DNA from: Muricea muricata
Taxonomy: Eukaryota; Cnidaria; Anthozoa; Malacalcyonacea; Plexauridae
Assembly: GCA_963855995.1 (NCBI GenBank)
Contig: OY979717.1
Location: 31,744,797 to 31,808,796 of the forward strand
Direction: 5' to 3'
DNA length: 64,000 nucleotides
The translations under genes were made by a program, and so were the position numbers. The notes under the pieces are model-generated. The model searched no databases, was not told the origin of the DNA, and saw only the letters and a list, made by a program, of their open reading frames with translations. Shown piece after piece: positions 1 to 12,239 of this stretch. Numbering within the stretch: position 1 is the stretch's first letter; each line of letters starts with the position of its first letter.

Positions 1-2389
1 TTTTGAGTTGCTATAATAACAAAAATTGTGCTAAATTTTGAGGTCAACAAGCGCTTGTTTCGCCCAAAACATTTATATTTTTTAAAAATTTGAAGCCTTT
101 AGCAAAATTTGTTTACACATTTTTTTAAGTAACAATAAGTGGCTAGTGTTTTATACGGTATAAGCTCAAATTGTTTACAATGTTAAACTGACTATATTTT
201 AGTTAAATATAACTGCACTGGGAAGTTTTTTTGGTAGCACTGAGTTGTCTATATAATAAAACAGTTAGTCTACTCACTCTCGTTGTAGATGAGCGATAGC
301 TCATAGAATAACTGTTAAATATATTCTTGAGTTTCACGTGACGTCATAAATTTTACTTACTGGGGTCAACTCCAAATCGATACATAGTCATTGGAGGCAA
401 ATAAGTTTTCATTGTATGTGTTGACCTTTTGTTTTGGCAGCAAATTAATATGCGCAATTTCCTGAGGTTTGTTCACTTTAGTACAGTATAACCATCAGTG
501 CATTTTAGATTTACCCCCACTCAGATTTACAGCAAAATGCCCTAGTGAAACCCAAGAATAGACGAGAACAATTTTATTTGAAAAAGCGTTAAAAATAATC
601 CTGTTGACCGTTTACTGTAATATCTTTTAGTAAAATACGAATTGCTAATTCCGTACAAAGCGTAACGTCACATATTGGTCAAGTTTTTTTTATCAATGAA
701 ATACAAAAATGTGTATAGTTCAGTTACTTGTGCAACATGTCGAATCTACTTTGTGTATAAATCGACTAAAAATGTTAAAAAATTAGTTCGATTCTTCAAT
801 TTATTTACTTTAGTAAAATCAGGAATTTGAAATATTTTAGCGTTTTCCTCTCTGGTGTATTTCTGATGAGTTCTGATAACTTTGCTATACAGGGTGTATA
901 TAAAAGGTAATCGTATTTTTGAGTGCTCTAGGGCGCTCAATATTTTGCACACAGGAATAATTCTTTCACAGTTAAAAAGACTAGGTTTTTGCGTTCGATT
1001 GTCAATATTTTGTAGTGAAACGTGAAGGAAAAATGACCAATTGACTGGTATTTTTACCTTTGGGAATGGATTAAAAATCTGTTGAAATTTAATCCTATTT
1101 AGGGTGGGAATTTAATATTCGCAAATTTAAGCTTAAGTAGTAATTAAGTAATGCACCTTATTAGCCTCCTTGATATATATTTTCAGTGATCATTGGAATT
1201 TTCTTTTCTTATCCGTTGCCTTGGATATGCTTTGAGGTAAAAATATGCGATTTCGATAGGTTATTTTCATTTGATTTGTATTTGCGCAAATTTTCTTCAA
1301 ATTTCACAAAAGCTAAAAGCTTGGTCTTCCTGACTGCAGAAGAAGCTTTCTCTAAGTTAAATAATCAGCGCGTCAGAGCGCTCTAAAGTTCGATTACCTT
1401 TTTCATTCGCTGGAGCAGTTTTAGGGAATCGTACCTAAATTGTTTCTAAATCTGTTCCTAAATCGTCAAACAAGATTTTTAAAAAGGAATTTTTGGGTAT
1501 TATATAGGCTTCAATCATTTTAAAAGACCGCATGAAGAGTTTATGTTAACAATTCCGTACAGGTACATCAGAATTGCTAGTCGAACATTAGGGTACTCTA
1601 CCGCCTTCCTTGATGTTTAGTCTAAAAAAATATTGCGCATGCTTTGCTGTCGGAAATACCATGCTTTCCAGTTTCCACGTTCGAGTATCGCCATTTTATA
1701 GAAACTGAAGAAGGACATGAGAAAATATTTCCACCTCTGAGGCAGCAAATAAAGAAAATTCCATAAATTTTTTGTTGTGAGATACATTTAACTTGAATAA
1801 AAGATTCATCCAGATCATTTTAGTACCTAAGCTCTTCTTTATCAATTTAAATTCCCAAATGGAAGTAAATTTCAAAGTAGTTTCAATGAATTCTCGCTGA
1901 TAAAAATCCGCAATTTCTTATCTGACTCGTACATATTCAATTTTTCCACAAATTTTACAAACGTCGGCATCTAAAGGCTAAAGGGGAGCCTTTTTCAACC
2001 TTGAAAGAATTCTAAGATATTAGATGAACATATACTCGTATTCGTAGCTAGTGGCTAGCAACTTTCATATAGCTTTGTCCTGTCCTGTCTTGTCTTGTTA
2101 TAACAGGTCAAGTCACCCAGTGTTTCCAATTAGGTGGAAAGATGCAAACAAACTACTGCAGCTAAATTTGTCATTTGGCATTGAGAAGAATTGTCAGTTT
2201 CTTGTCACTTAGTCCGATGGTATCCCGTTTCATTTTTATCTACTTTAAATCATCAGTTTGGTAAACGTGCGTAACTTACTCTGGTAGCACTTAGTTACAA
2301 AAATTATAACTTTAAAAGGTTTAACTAGATAGAAACAACGAAATATACTGCAACCGAATTTGTCAATAACTAACATCGATCGAAAGCTA
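1..2389. other. 5' flank of the HCN gene, no gene seen
   Basis: AT-rich sequence with only short spurious open frames. It contains one inverted-repeat element (889-1405, listed separately) and a perfect TGACGTCA palindrome at 339-346. I see no exon-like stretch with splice borders here. Confidence 0.5.
889..1405. mobile_element. MITE-like inverted-repeat element, copy 1
   Basis: The left end begins ACAGGGTGTATA and continues into a block with GGTAATCG and GAGTGCTC. The right end carries the complement (GAGCGCTC, CGATTACC). A second copy in the same orientation lies at 48932-49490 and shares internal blocks such as TATGCGATTTCGA and TTCTTCAAATTT. The right end here stops short of the ACACCCTGT terminus seen in copy 2. 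No coding capacity is visible, so it looks like a non-autonomous DNA transposon; the superfamily is not determined. Confidence 0.6.
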
Positions 2390-2612
2390 CCTCAAATGCT
2401 GCGCGCATCAAAAGCCCACGCGCGCGATTTTAATTACGGCACAAATTAAGATCAGCTTGATGAATTATGACGTCACGCTCTCCCACGCCTGTGAAGAACA
2501 AGCCAGCCGTGTCCATCAGGCGTTTTAATTAAGCTGAGGTGAAGAGTACAAACTTCAACTCAGTATAAGATGGAAACAAAAATGACAGCATAATATATAA
2601 TACCAAAATAAA
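2390..2612 (+). promoter_or_regulatory. Candidate promoter / 5' UTR of the HCN gene
   Basis: Directly upstream of the first coding exon is a short stretch richer in CpG than its surroundings (CGCGCG at about 2420). It contains a full cAMP-response-element palindrome TGACGTCA at 2468-2475, about 140 bp before the ATG. A TATAAG at 2564 is close to the ATG and may be chance. CRE palindromes bind CREB/ATF-type factors in animals; use here is inference. The same palindrome also occurs at 339, so occurrence alone is weak evidence. Confidence 0.35.
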
Positions 2613-2853
2613 ATGGACAAAAAAGTTTCTCCCGTATCGATACCTATGCGAAATATGACAGACAAAGGCATACAAGTGACTGATGAAGTACGCTGCGCAA
2701 AATGTCAACTAATCCAGCCATGTAACTGTTCCAGTAATGCAAGAAGAGTTTCTGAAGTAGAGTTATTAAACTACGAGTTGTCTGAAAAACAAGGTCTGGC
2801 AGCTGAGACAGTTCGAAGTATGCAAACACGAAAAAGAAAGTCTGCTCCAAAAG
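2613..2853 (+). CDS. HCN: HCN channel, exon 1 (N-terminal cytoplasmic region)
   Basis: First coding exon of the HCN-type channel, 80 codons plus one base. ATG at 2613 sits in an A-rich context and follows a CRE-bearing flank. The encoded stretch is hydrophilic, with a small cysteine cluster (CAKC..CNC at residues 29-39) and a basic end (RKRKS); it matches no domain I recognise, as expected for the variable N-terminus of this family. The exon ends AAG|GTTAGA, leaving a phase-1 split codon that fits an acceptor before exon 2 (CTGTTATTAAG|AT), giving Asp at the junction. Assignment to this gene rests on phase, strand, proximity and an open frame, not on homology. Intron 1 is 1,299 bp. Confidence 0.6.
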
Positions 2854-2892
2854 GTTAGAAAGATTTTAGTTATATTCTAGTAATATGATTTA

Positions 2893-2970
2893 ATATGCTC
2901 AATATGTGGCATAATATGCTCAATATATGGTATAATAACCTTAATATATGGTATAATAGTATAATAAGTG
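2893..2970. repeat. Short AT-rich tandem repeat
   Basis: About four imperfect copies of a roughly 20-bp unit containing CTCAATATATGGTATAATA in intron 1, directly before the telomere-like segment. Confidence 0.6.
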
Positions 2971-2980
2971 TAGATTATAG

Positions 2981-3116
2981 AAGAGGTTAGGGTTAGGGTT
3001 AGCATGTTATAAGTTGGGGATACTTGGAGATAGAATGTTAGTGACCGAAACATAAATTGATTACCCGTCTTCTCGTAGTGCTTTTATATGTCCCTGGCTT
3101 TATGCGGTAGAAATTA
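2981..3116. repeat. Dispersed repeat with telomere-like (TTAGGG)n head, copy 1
   Basis: AGAAGAGGTTAGGGTTAGGG is followed by about 110 bp (GTGACCGAAACATAAATTG, TGTCCCTGGC). The same block recurs at 7296-7438 with few differences. Because the telomere-like tract and the unique-looking flank repeat together, this is a dispersed family, not a chance telomere patch. Confidence 0.75.
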
Positions 3117-4152
3117 GATAAAATTATGTTAGTCCACTACAATTTAAAAAACTTTTGAATAGGTAGCGGAAGAAGCAAATTAAACCTAGACCTCGTCCAA
3201 ATTCGGCGTAATTTTGTCATCACGTATCGGTCGTCAAAGATTCGGCATGTTTGGCGTTGCATACAAGTAATATCGATTGCGTCAATCACAAATTTAAAGC
3301 ATTCAATTAAAAATATGAGAACAACTATGAATCAAAAGTAGTTAATGCAGCGTAGAACAACCTCGCAAAATCTTGCTTGCAAGTCTTCCTAAACATTCCA
3401 TACAAATCTCGCGTGAAACTGATACAAGAGATAAAAGAAGGCTGATTGTGAACTGTGATGCCAAACCATACTGTTATTCTGTGTGGGTAAAAGAAGTAGT
3501 CTATACCAATTGACATTGTAGTTTGTGATAAATGTCAGCAGTAGTTTCACAGACGTGAAAAACATCCCTTCGTTACGGCCCTGTCACGCATAATTTGTAC
3601 GGCTAATTTTGAACGCTACTTTTGAAAATGCTGCATTAATTTTCTTCATATCCTTAATAAAGGGATAAATTTTTTATTTGTCCAATCGAAATGGATTGAA
3701 TAGAACGACAAAGATGTGGAAATATTGACAGCTGACACGGGATGACAACTAAGGAGCCAAATTTCGACAGGTAGGGTGGGACATACTGGAAATCTGGTCA
3801 AAACAGTTTGCAAATTGTTTCGCTATATATTATATCTGGGCTGAGTATTATATCTAAAGGGATATCAACCAATGTACATGGCCTTCGTACGTATATGCAG
3901 GATGCACAGCAAAGTGAAGCGGCGAATTTGGTAAAATAGGCCCATTTAAAAGAGGCTGCTTGATTTCAAATTATTATTCCAAAATATTGATTAATATATT
4001 TTTAGCCCGGACGTTTCGTCACGAATATTACCATGTTGTCCGTCATAGTTATGGAAACTGGTTTAATTAAGGAGTTGGGAAGACTGTTCGAGCATCTGAT
4101 CTTCAAACAAATGCCTCGATCTTCTGCTTATTTACTTTCTTCTGTTATTAAG

Positions 4153-4880
4153 ATACACAAGACCTCTCCAAGGAAAACGCAACGACGAACATTTTGAAAA
4201 ATAATCATCGAACATTGGAAGACTTCGTTATAGAAACAGGAAAAATGGCGGACGCGAGCTTCCGTGATACCACGTTAAACTGGTTCAGTAGAGGCAGTGC
4301 ATCTGCTAAAAATTTGTTTAAAGTGAGCACTGATAATAAACTGGCGTTGAAGCTCTATGGCAACAAAGCTGCCGTGATTATGGAACAGAGACGACAAGCT
4401 CAGAAAGGAAACGGTGTGATCCATCCATTCAGCACGTTTCGTTGGTACTGGGATATCATAATGGTCGTGCTTATTACATCTCATGTATTACTCCTACCCG
4501 TCACTATTGCTTTTGTGGATCAAGATTTGTCACCAGCTTGGCTCGCCGTCAACTGCGTTTCCGATGCTGTATTTATTATGGATATTCTTCTAAATTTTAG
4601 GACAGGGGTTATTGACTTTGATCGCCAGGAAGAAGTAATTTTAGATAAGAAGTTCATTCGTAAGCGTTATCTTCGTGGCTGGTTTATTATCGACGTTCTA
4701 TCATCGCTACCTTTTGACTATGTTTATATTATCGCTTCATCCAGCTCTAATGGCGACGCAGACAGCAAAATACTTCAAGCTTCTAGAATACTGCGGATAC
4801 TAAAGCTTACAAAGTTGCTTAGTCTTCTAAAACTTCTCAGGGTATCACGCATTGTCAGATACATCAAGGAACTTGAAGAG
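4153..4880 (+). CDS. HCN: HCN channel, exon 2 (HCN domain, S1-S4 voltage sensor)
   Basis: Encodes residues 81-323. Visible in order: the HCN domain ending in a VIHPFSTFRWYWD stretch (family consensus IIHPYSDFRFYWD), S1 from about residue 180, an S2/S3 block with VSDAVFIMDILLNFRTG, then S4 with regularly spaced Arg/Lys (RILRILKLTKLL) ending RIVRYIKELEE. This pattern identifies the HCN/CNG group, and the long basic S4 fits HCN. The acceptor after CTGTTATTAAG (4152) gives the correct phase with exon 1; an alternative AG at 4161 keeps phase and removes three residues. The donor is GAG|GTACAC (4880/4881), phase 0. A voltage sensor of this type opens the pore on hyperpolarisation in known HCN channels. 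Confidence 0.95.
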
Positions 4881-5555
4881 GTACACTATATGTCATATGT
4901 TTGAATAACAATCTTATGTTAAAGACTTCACAAAACTATTATAACATCGCTTAGGACCTTCATGCTGGTTGGTCTTTGCAAGGGACTACATTTTTATAGC
5001 TTGGGCGTTTTGAAAGCTACGTTGTCTCGATGCGCAAATTCTCATTTTTAGTTGGCGAGTTTTATGGTTTTTCCTTTGACTATAAGGTAAAGTTTTACGT
5101 CAAAATCTTTAACCCACAAATCAGAAACGCAAATTTTGATGATTTCTTGAGTAAAACAACATTTGGATTGCACTGTATCTACAGGATATTGCACTGATAC
5201 ATCAAAATATACGTCAACTAGTATACTGAAACACACAGAAAGTGTGGCCTTGGACTTACTAACAAAAGAGACACGCACCCAAGTGATCACCCTTGTAGCT
5301 TAGCTTAGCTTTATCCTTTTCGCATTGAATGTATTGTGTAGTTTGTGTTCCTGGGGGGGGGGGGGGATTGCTCACTCACTATTTTGAGGAATGATCTGCC
5401 AATGTTAGTTTGAACATTTTTGGAATATACTTCCTTTTCTTTCTTGCTTTTGATAATTTAATTCATGCTTGAATCCGTTTTTGGTTAATGCTTCTTGGTA
5501 CATTGATTTTACGTCGTTGAATTCTTCACTGCAACTGGAAATTTCCGATTGTCTT

Positions 5556-6552
5556 CAGGGCAGGCGCTAGAACCTTAATTATGAGGAGGGGTGCATATTT
5601 ATATATTCAGGTTCTGACGGACTAATTTCCTTTGAAATCAACTCTGGTATATATACAAGGTGTATAAAACAAAACTGAACAAATTTGAAATGTCTCTCAA
5701 CGTCGCGAAGCGGGTAGAGTGACAGAAAAAATTCTGAAATTTAAATGTTTACAACCCAGGGAAGTAGATATATTCGAACATATTAAAAATGATTTGTACA
5801 CGAAATTGAACGGATTAAAAGTAATTTTGAGTCGCTGTTTTATTATTGCTCGAAATTTCGTGAGATTTTTCGAGTTTAAGTCATTCAAAACGCCCCGCAA
5901 ACTTGTATTCTTCTAAATAAGAATTTTTCTGAAGAAAAGTTCTAATTTTAATTAGTAGAATCATACTAGCATACTAATGCAAATCTTGTAATTTGATTGG
6001 CTACTCTACTCGCTATCTATTCCTCGATAGATAGCGAGTACCAAACAACAATTTTCCTGGCGTATTTTTTCAATTCAAAGACAATATGTATTATTATTTT
6101 CAGCAAAATGGCTTATGAGTCAATTATTTATCTCAGATCCTACTAAAACAATTAGATTACTCGCTCTCAATTTCTATGTGTTGATAGTTGATTCGGGCTT
6201 CGCCCTCATCAACTATCACCGCATAGAAATCTCGAGCTCCTAATCTAATTGTTAATTAAATGTCTCTTAAGAACTGTATGAAAAGTAGGTAGATGTGAGC
6301 TGTATTTAACTCGCTGTTAAACACACAATACCCCCGGGTTTTGAAGTTAATTCTGTATCATAAGCACCCAAACAATATATTTCAGTAAAAAATTGTACAT
6401 TGAGGTGTTTTGCGAAGTAGAGAGCGATTTCAGATTCGCTCAGTTTTTTATACAACCTGTATAACAACTAATTTCATAAGAAATTAGTCGGGCTGAGCCT
6501 CATATATGAATATGCACCCCCCCCGTATTTTAACGTTCTAGCGCCAGCCCTG
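5556..6552. mobile_element. hAT-like non-autonomous DNA transposon with long inverted ends
   Basis: The left end reads CAGGGCAGGCGCTAGAAC and the right end reads as the complement of CAGGGCTGGCGCTAGAAC (17/18 match). The inverted match continues in patches for about 90 bp (GGGGTGCATATT, GACTAATTTC). CAGGG ends are typical of hAT elements, but no clear 8-bp duplication is visible. Inside are a second inverted pair (near 5655 and 6460, AAGGTGTATAAAACAAAACTGA-like) and strong hairpins at 6005-6042 and 6160-6245. An open frame of 65 codons at 5719 has no recognisable domain. It may be two elements nested or merged. Confidence 0.65.
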
Positions 6553-7295
6553 AATTAGAATTGCTAGAGGTTACTATGCAAAAGATGTAAATGCACACTA
6601 GAGACAAGTTTACACAAGACCGAATCCCCATGGTCACGATATCAAATTGAATAGTTCAATGATCAGTGTGGACTTAAATTTGTGATAATTTACAGATTTT
6701 AATCAGGTTCTAGTTTGCCAGTTTGGCTTCGTTCCAACAACGCATTGTGACGTCGAACAGGTCATTTGGGTTTTTCCCTAAATTTTCCCCACGTTGACTC
6801 CTCGGTGTGCATAATTATGCTCGTTCCATCGAATTATAAGATGAAGTGAAGCGCTTTGTTCGGTAATTCTTCCGTGATTGATGACTGATAATTGTCTACG
6901 ACATTGAAGGTATGAGTCTGCACTGTTGCTTAAACTGTCAATTAAACCAATCTATAACTTCCGCTGTGTTTCTGCATATGTTGGTCCGAGTCTTCTGTTG
7001 CGAATGTGTATTTCTCTATCGCGGATGCACTCATTTGTCCTTCCGATTTAAGCTTTTGTCAAATTTATTAGCCGATACTTGGGTATTGTTGGATTTTATG
7101 ATCTTTTATAGTGATATAAACGGTTCTTTTCTTGCAGTTGTTTCTATCATATCGTCTAATTCTAACATTTCTACGATAGCTTTCAACTTCTTCTCTGTAT
7201 CAACTGCTATTTTGTTGTCAATTTTCTAACAATTTTTAGTTACATCTTCTGGTTATCAATTTATGTTTCGGTAACTAAGGCAACGGTTAGGGGGA

Positions 7296-7438
7296 GAAGA
7301 GGTTAGGGTTAGGGTTAGGGTTAGGCATGTTATGGTTGGGAGATACTTGGGGATAGAACATTAGTGACCGAAACATAAATTGATTACCCGTCTTCTTGTA
7401 GTGCTTTTATATGTCCCTGGCCTTATGTGGTAGAATTT
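7296..7438. repeat. Dispersed repeat with telomere-like head, copy 2
   Basis: GAAGAGG followed by four TTAGGG-type units, then the same roughly 110-bp flank as at 2981-3116 (TAGTGACCGAAACATAAATT, TATATGTCCCTGGCC). Same orientation as copy 1. Confidence 0.75.
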
Positions 7439-7880
7439 AGTCGTTTAATCTGCTTTGATCCGTACGTCACTTGAGCTCTTAATTGCATCCTTGCATCAGG
7501 GACATCATCTGTTTCAACCTTCCGTATTTCAGAAATGTCTAAGCTAAAATCGGCAGATCATTCTACAAGATAGCGAAAGAGCAAGTCCCCCTCGGATCAC
7601 AAATTGTACACAATATATTCAATATGGAAAATATAATCCACAGGCATAACAAGAAAATATCAGAGAAAAACATAATAAAAGAGAGCACAGACAGCAGTAA
7701 GAAGTCATGCAACTACATAAAGCCAATGTCTTAGAGAGACAATTATTTATCAGGCCACTGCTACAATAAACGAAAGTAAAGAAACATACATTAACGAAAG
7801 ATAGCTGAGCAGATACATTTGGGCTTGAAAGATCAACGGAAGGATAGAATGGGAGATTTTAAAACACTTTATAGCGACAA

Positions 7881-7965
7881 CAGGGCCGTAGCTAGAATGT
7901 TAACAGGAGGGGTATATATTCACATATTCATGTTTATCCGCGTTTGTCAGAGACCTCGCAAATGC
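7881..7965. repeat. hAT-like terminal sequence, single end
   Basis: CAGGGCCGTAGCTAGAATGT followed by AGGAGGGGTATATATTCACA resembles the ends of the element at 5556-6552. I could not find a partner end nearby, so this is likely a truncated copy. Confidence 0.4.
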
Positions 7966-8634
7966 ATGTAAAGTTTGATCACGGTGTTAGGTAGACCAAG
8001 ATAGGACGCTGGACGAGTATCCAAAAGATGTAATTCCGTTGCACCTCGATGGAACCACATACAACCGGGTTCCCAAAAAAAGCCCCTCCATCAAAAATGC
8101 CCTTCATGGTTGGTTTATAATGGTTATAAATGAAGAAAATGTTAACATAATTTATGTTTTTCCACTGGCATAGGTACCTGTGAGTGCAAGCAATAGTTGC
8201 AATTCTTACCCAAATGTTTTGTTAAGGCAGTTGAATTATCATTCAGCACGCGTGCATTCCCTCTGCATTAATCACGATTTATGCACTTAATTATATGTAT
8301 TCCTGGCCTGGGCACAAGCCTCATAAATTTTGTAGTTTGGTGGATTTTTCCATTTTCCTGCAGTAAATTATTTTGTGTAAAAATGAGGAAAGGCAATTGG
8401 AAAGGTGGAAAGTGCCTTGGGGTGTATGACAAAAATTGATTCCAGTATTCGTAACTAAATACTTTTACTACAATATTAGTTTATCCAAGAAGATTGCCTT
8501 TTAATACTTTTAACTGCATGTGAAACAAAATTAATTGATTTTATCGCCTATTTTGTCACAGTGATATTTTGTCTGAGACACACTGTGTATATTTTTATGT
8601 TGTTTATTATTCTTCCAATTTTACTCCATTATAG

Positions 8635-8784
8635 TTATTGAATATTCAAAGTGGTCAAATGAGGATACTTAAACTAATTGGTTGTATGTTACTGTTGTCA
8701 CATTGGAACGGATGTGTCCAGTTCCTCATTCCACGTCTTATGGGTTTTCCAGATAATAGTTGGGTATCTATAAATGGATTAAAG
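8635..8784 (+). CDS. HCN: HCN channel, exon 3 (S4-S5 linker and S5)
   Basis: Exactly 50 codons (residues 324-373), phase 0 at both ends. Acceptor TTACTCCATTATAG|TT, donor AAG|GTAGGT. The product carries the family hallmark of S5, MLLLSHWNGCVQF (mammalian HCN: MLLLCHWDGCLQF), then IPRLMGFPDNSWVSINGL, matching the HCN S5-to-pore turret. It joins exon 2 in frame after KELEE and exon 4 in frame before [10 protein letters not shown]. The intron that follows is 38.4 kb and falls between the turret and the pore helix. Confidence 0.93.
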
Positions 8785-11545
8785 GTAGGTTTTTTAAGTT
8801 TATGTATTATATGGCAAACATCGCTTCCGGTAAAAAACGACGGCTTATGCTTGGCAGAGAAGCACTTTTGCCGGTCTATTATTCCCATAATGGTCAGTCC
8901 GGTACATTATGGAAAATTCAAAATGAATTAATTAAAGAATATGCATTAGAAAAAGTACTAAGGTATAAGGCTAGAAATTGTTTGCAACTAATTAATTGAA
9001 TACTTTTTTCAAAAAATAACGCATTTATAAGAGCAAATTCAAATAACGTATGAAAACGAGTCGGAGGAAGAACACCAGGAATGCTAAGTTTTATTACTAA
9101 GGGAAACTTTGTGAACATATAAACTTCAAGAGCTTTTTATGCGAAAGCGATGCATGATTCCAATTTTAAAGTCGTAATCTGATATAAAAACCTTTTATTA
9201 ACTTCACTTGCTCAATCTGAACTGTGAATGCCGACCTCCGTCTGTTCAAAAGATACCTCAGTTGCGGATTAGGTTTAGGGTTAGGATTAGGGTTAGGCTT
9301 GTCGTAAATTTATCATATGAGTAAATTTAGAGCCTTTTAGGAATTTACTGATATAGTAAATTCAGATGAGGAGCTTATGCTGACATACCCAGTGCTAGGT
9401 TAAGAAGTTAATATATACTTGAAGTAATCAGAGATTAGTGAAGTGCGTTCGAAGCAAATCTTCGATAGTTAAGAGAATTGTTTTAATAAATTGGACATTT
9501 TATATTGGATACAATGACTTCTTTCGCATTACTGTCGGCGCAGGTGTGATTCGTTATGCTAAACGCGAGAGCGAGGCAAATGTCACATCCAAAAATTTCA
9601 AAAGCTAAAGCATCCAGTGGTGACGTTGCGATTAGGAAGCGCTCTCCTTCGTCACACGGAATAAAGTAGATCTATAGGGAACATTGTCTTTGTGGGCCAA
9701 AATATTGTGTCCCTAAAGGCTGTGTCGAAGACCATTTTCAATTTCAACATCATATTTCTCTTTAAGCCAGTTGGTGCTTTAATTAATTTGCATTTAAAAC
9801 TCAAGGGGTTTCTAAACACGCAAGAACAATAAAATTCACGATTGTTTACTAAGCGACTTTATTTTTTCTCGACAACTTGTAAAGCCCCAAAGACAATTTT
9901 TTAGTTCGAATTTGTAATCAAAAAACCTTATAATGAGCTTGTTTATATTATTTTTTACGTTGATATCGGAACGTCATCGATCAAATTAAAGGAAGTTTGA
10001 GTGCATTTACTCTGTAAGCTGTGACGTCAAAATATGTCATATTTTTGAACCAAGCACAGCCACCCCGTAATTTATCGCTTACATACCATTACGTTGCCAC
10101 AGCAAAGTAGACATATCTCGCCATCATCTTGTAGAGGGCTTGTAGGAAGCGTGAACAACGTCTCCGCCACCTCCAGATAGAGACACCTTTCACACTTTGG
10201 TCAGTTATCATCACCTTGATAACGGAGTGAACCTCCAACTTGGTTGACGGTGGATAATATAGCGGAAAAATGCGGTCGATGTGTCGTGTCATAGCTTTTA
10301 ATTCTAACATATGTCGCTAGGAGAGCACCCTAGAGAGCAGCTGCAGTTCGAGCCTTGTTGCACTTAATGCTTTCTTGGCGTCACTTTATTCATCCGGAAT
10401 AAAGTTTCGTCCATCAGGAATTAAGAAGCACAGTATGACGTCATCATCGAAAATTCTTCCCAAATACACTGATTCCCAGAATTTTATTAAAATCCAAATT
10501 TTCGTATTAATTTCAGAAATATTTATAAAAGTTTGCGAAATGTCAGGATCGATTATTTCCAGTTCTTGTCCACATTTTGCACGCGACAATGGGCCAATTG
10601 CAGAATGACAAAACATCATGGTACTTTAGTTGCGCAACAAAATTTTTCGACAAAATAAAGACAATTGTTGTTTGAAATACTGACCGTTCACATTTCAAAA
10701 GTTTTCAAAGATTCGAAAAGTACTTTTTACAGTACTATTCACGGCAGCTGTCCAAGTGTCTTATTGGAGCTTTTTATTTTTGACATATTTACGGGAGTGT
10801 AATTTGTAGCAACTTCGCTTGTTTCGACTACATTTTGGAAAGTTTTGAGCCGTTAATTTACTTTGCGGTTCATAAGTATGAAGGAAGGGATTCAGAGGAC
10901 AAAAGGCTTAGCGGTATCCCTCTATTTACCCACGCATTACTGAAGAAACATTTGATAACTGACGACTCAAATCAACTTGGAGAACCGCCAAACGCACACA
11001 AGCATATGGCTAAAAACTGTTCAAAGATAAATCGGTTACCCAGGTAGCCAGGTTGTAGTTAAGGCACAGAAAGGCAAAGAAAATTTTTCCCGTTTAAAAG
11101 CGTTGTGCATGCCTCCATGAAAAAGGCACACTATGTAGTTTGCGTTCATGTAGCTACACCACGACACTGGTAAAATATAGTGCGTAATTTGTTTATGTAC
11201 AGCAGGAAAAGGTGGTTGCTGTAAACATGTACCCAGAGCTCTCACAATCAATGGGGGTGGTATTAGTCATAATGCGGTTGCATTTTTTTTCAAAAGTTTA
11301 TTGTTGCCTCATTCTAAACTACCCTATCCCTATAGAAATATGGGTATTGAAATTAGTCGTGAGAGCACTGCATGTAGCTGCCTGCTGTATCAAATTTTGG
11401 ATTATATTTTTGACTATAGTTAACTGAAGTCCCAGATGACTTAACATGTACTCAACTTTTACAACAGTAGCATATTCCTAATAATAGTGAGAAACTTGAT
11501 GCTGTAGTGCTTTTCGACTAAGTAAAAATAAGCAGAGCAAGTTAA
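8785..11545. other. Start of HCN intron 3, no gene seen
   Basis: AT-rich intron sequence. A telomere-like patch (mixed TTAGGG/TTAGGA units) lies at about 9266-9298 without the flank seen at 2981 and 7296. Small open frames (10835-11047, 11036-11251, 11212-11427) show no domain or splice logic. Confidence 0.5.
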
Positions 11546-11818
11546 GCAAAAGCCAAGACAGAAAAACATTATATAGGAGACTACAACAACCCAGCACCTA
11601 CTTTTGCTAAACTTGTGAATGTTGAAGACTTGATGAAACCTCAGGGTGGTTTAAAAACCGTTGGCATTTGTGAGTATTTGCATGGCCATTATTAAGAATT
11701 TCTTGAGGAATTAACTTCAAAAAAGGCATTCAATGATGCAAACTATTTGCAAATCAAATGTACAATATCGAAATTCGAAAATCTGTACTGGAACAAATTA
11801 CTCTTCCTGTCGTTTATT
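11546..11818 (+). pseudogene. Coding-fragment relic, unknown protein
   Basis: One frame reads as plausible protein for about 90 codons across one in-frame TAA (after ICEYLHGHY). Segments include HYIGDYNNPAPTFAKL, VNVEDLMKPQGGLKTV and EFLEELTSKKAFNDANY. Sequence before it in the same frame has further stops. It looks like the remains of a retroposed or transposon-derived gene. I do not recognise the family, and a chance open stretch cannot be excluded. Confidence 0.3.
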
Positions 11819-12239
11819 TATATTATATTTTAAAACAAAATATGAACAAGGCGTAGTATATCGATCTTACAAACACTAGTACGCATGTCTGCGCGTATGA
11901 CCGCTGTCCGTCTATATCTGTATAAAAACGCCATCTCGCCTTTAAAGAAATGTAACATAAAAATATTGTTTATGAGTTCACCATAACAATAAATAACAAT
12001 GCAGTACCCTATGCAGTTTTCTTAACAAACAGTTTTCGGAGCAAGCAATTAAGACCCTCATCTTTTAGGTGGTTGGTGTGGTTGGGTAGGATAACGATGT
12101 TCAAATCCTGTTGTAGCAGAACTTGCTTTTCTTGTTGCCCTATTGATGCAGTCATCAATGGGTTGATATCCGGGCTCTGCAACAATTTCCTCTGTAGTTG
12201 TAATATTCTGGCCAGTCTCTTCGACACGAGGATTGGCGC

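Larger units (their letters stand above)
4881..8634. other. HCN intron 2, repeats only
   Basis: This 3,754-bp intron carries a 1-kb inverted-repeat element (5556-6552), a telomere-like repeat copy (7296-7438) and a hAT-like terminus (7881). The open frame at 6912-7229 has no recognisable domain and no splice context. The remainder shows nothing I can support. Confidence 0.5.

Noticed and set aside
4160..4172. Alternative acceptors for HCN exon 2 at 4161 and 4172
   Set aside because: 4172 breaks phase with exon 1. 4161 keeps phase but has a weaker pyrimidine tract than 4152; it cannot be excluded.
5350..5367. G-run as a quadruplex or regulatory site
   Set aside because: A single homopolymer run only; similar runs at 14939 and 49995 show no shared context.
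6912..7229. 105-codon Cys/Phe-rich frame in intron 2
   Set aside because: Hydrophobic AT-rich composition, no exon borders, no family match.
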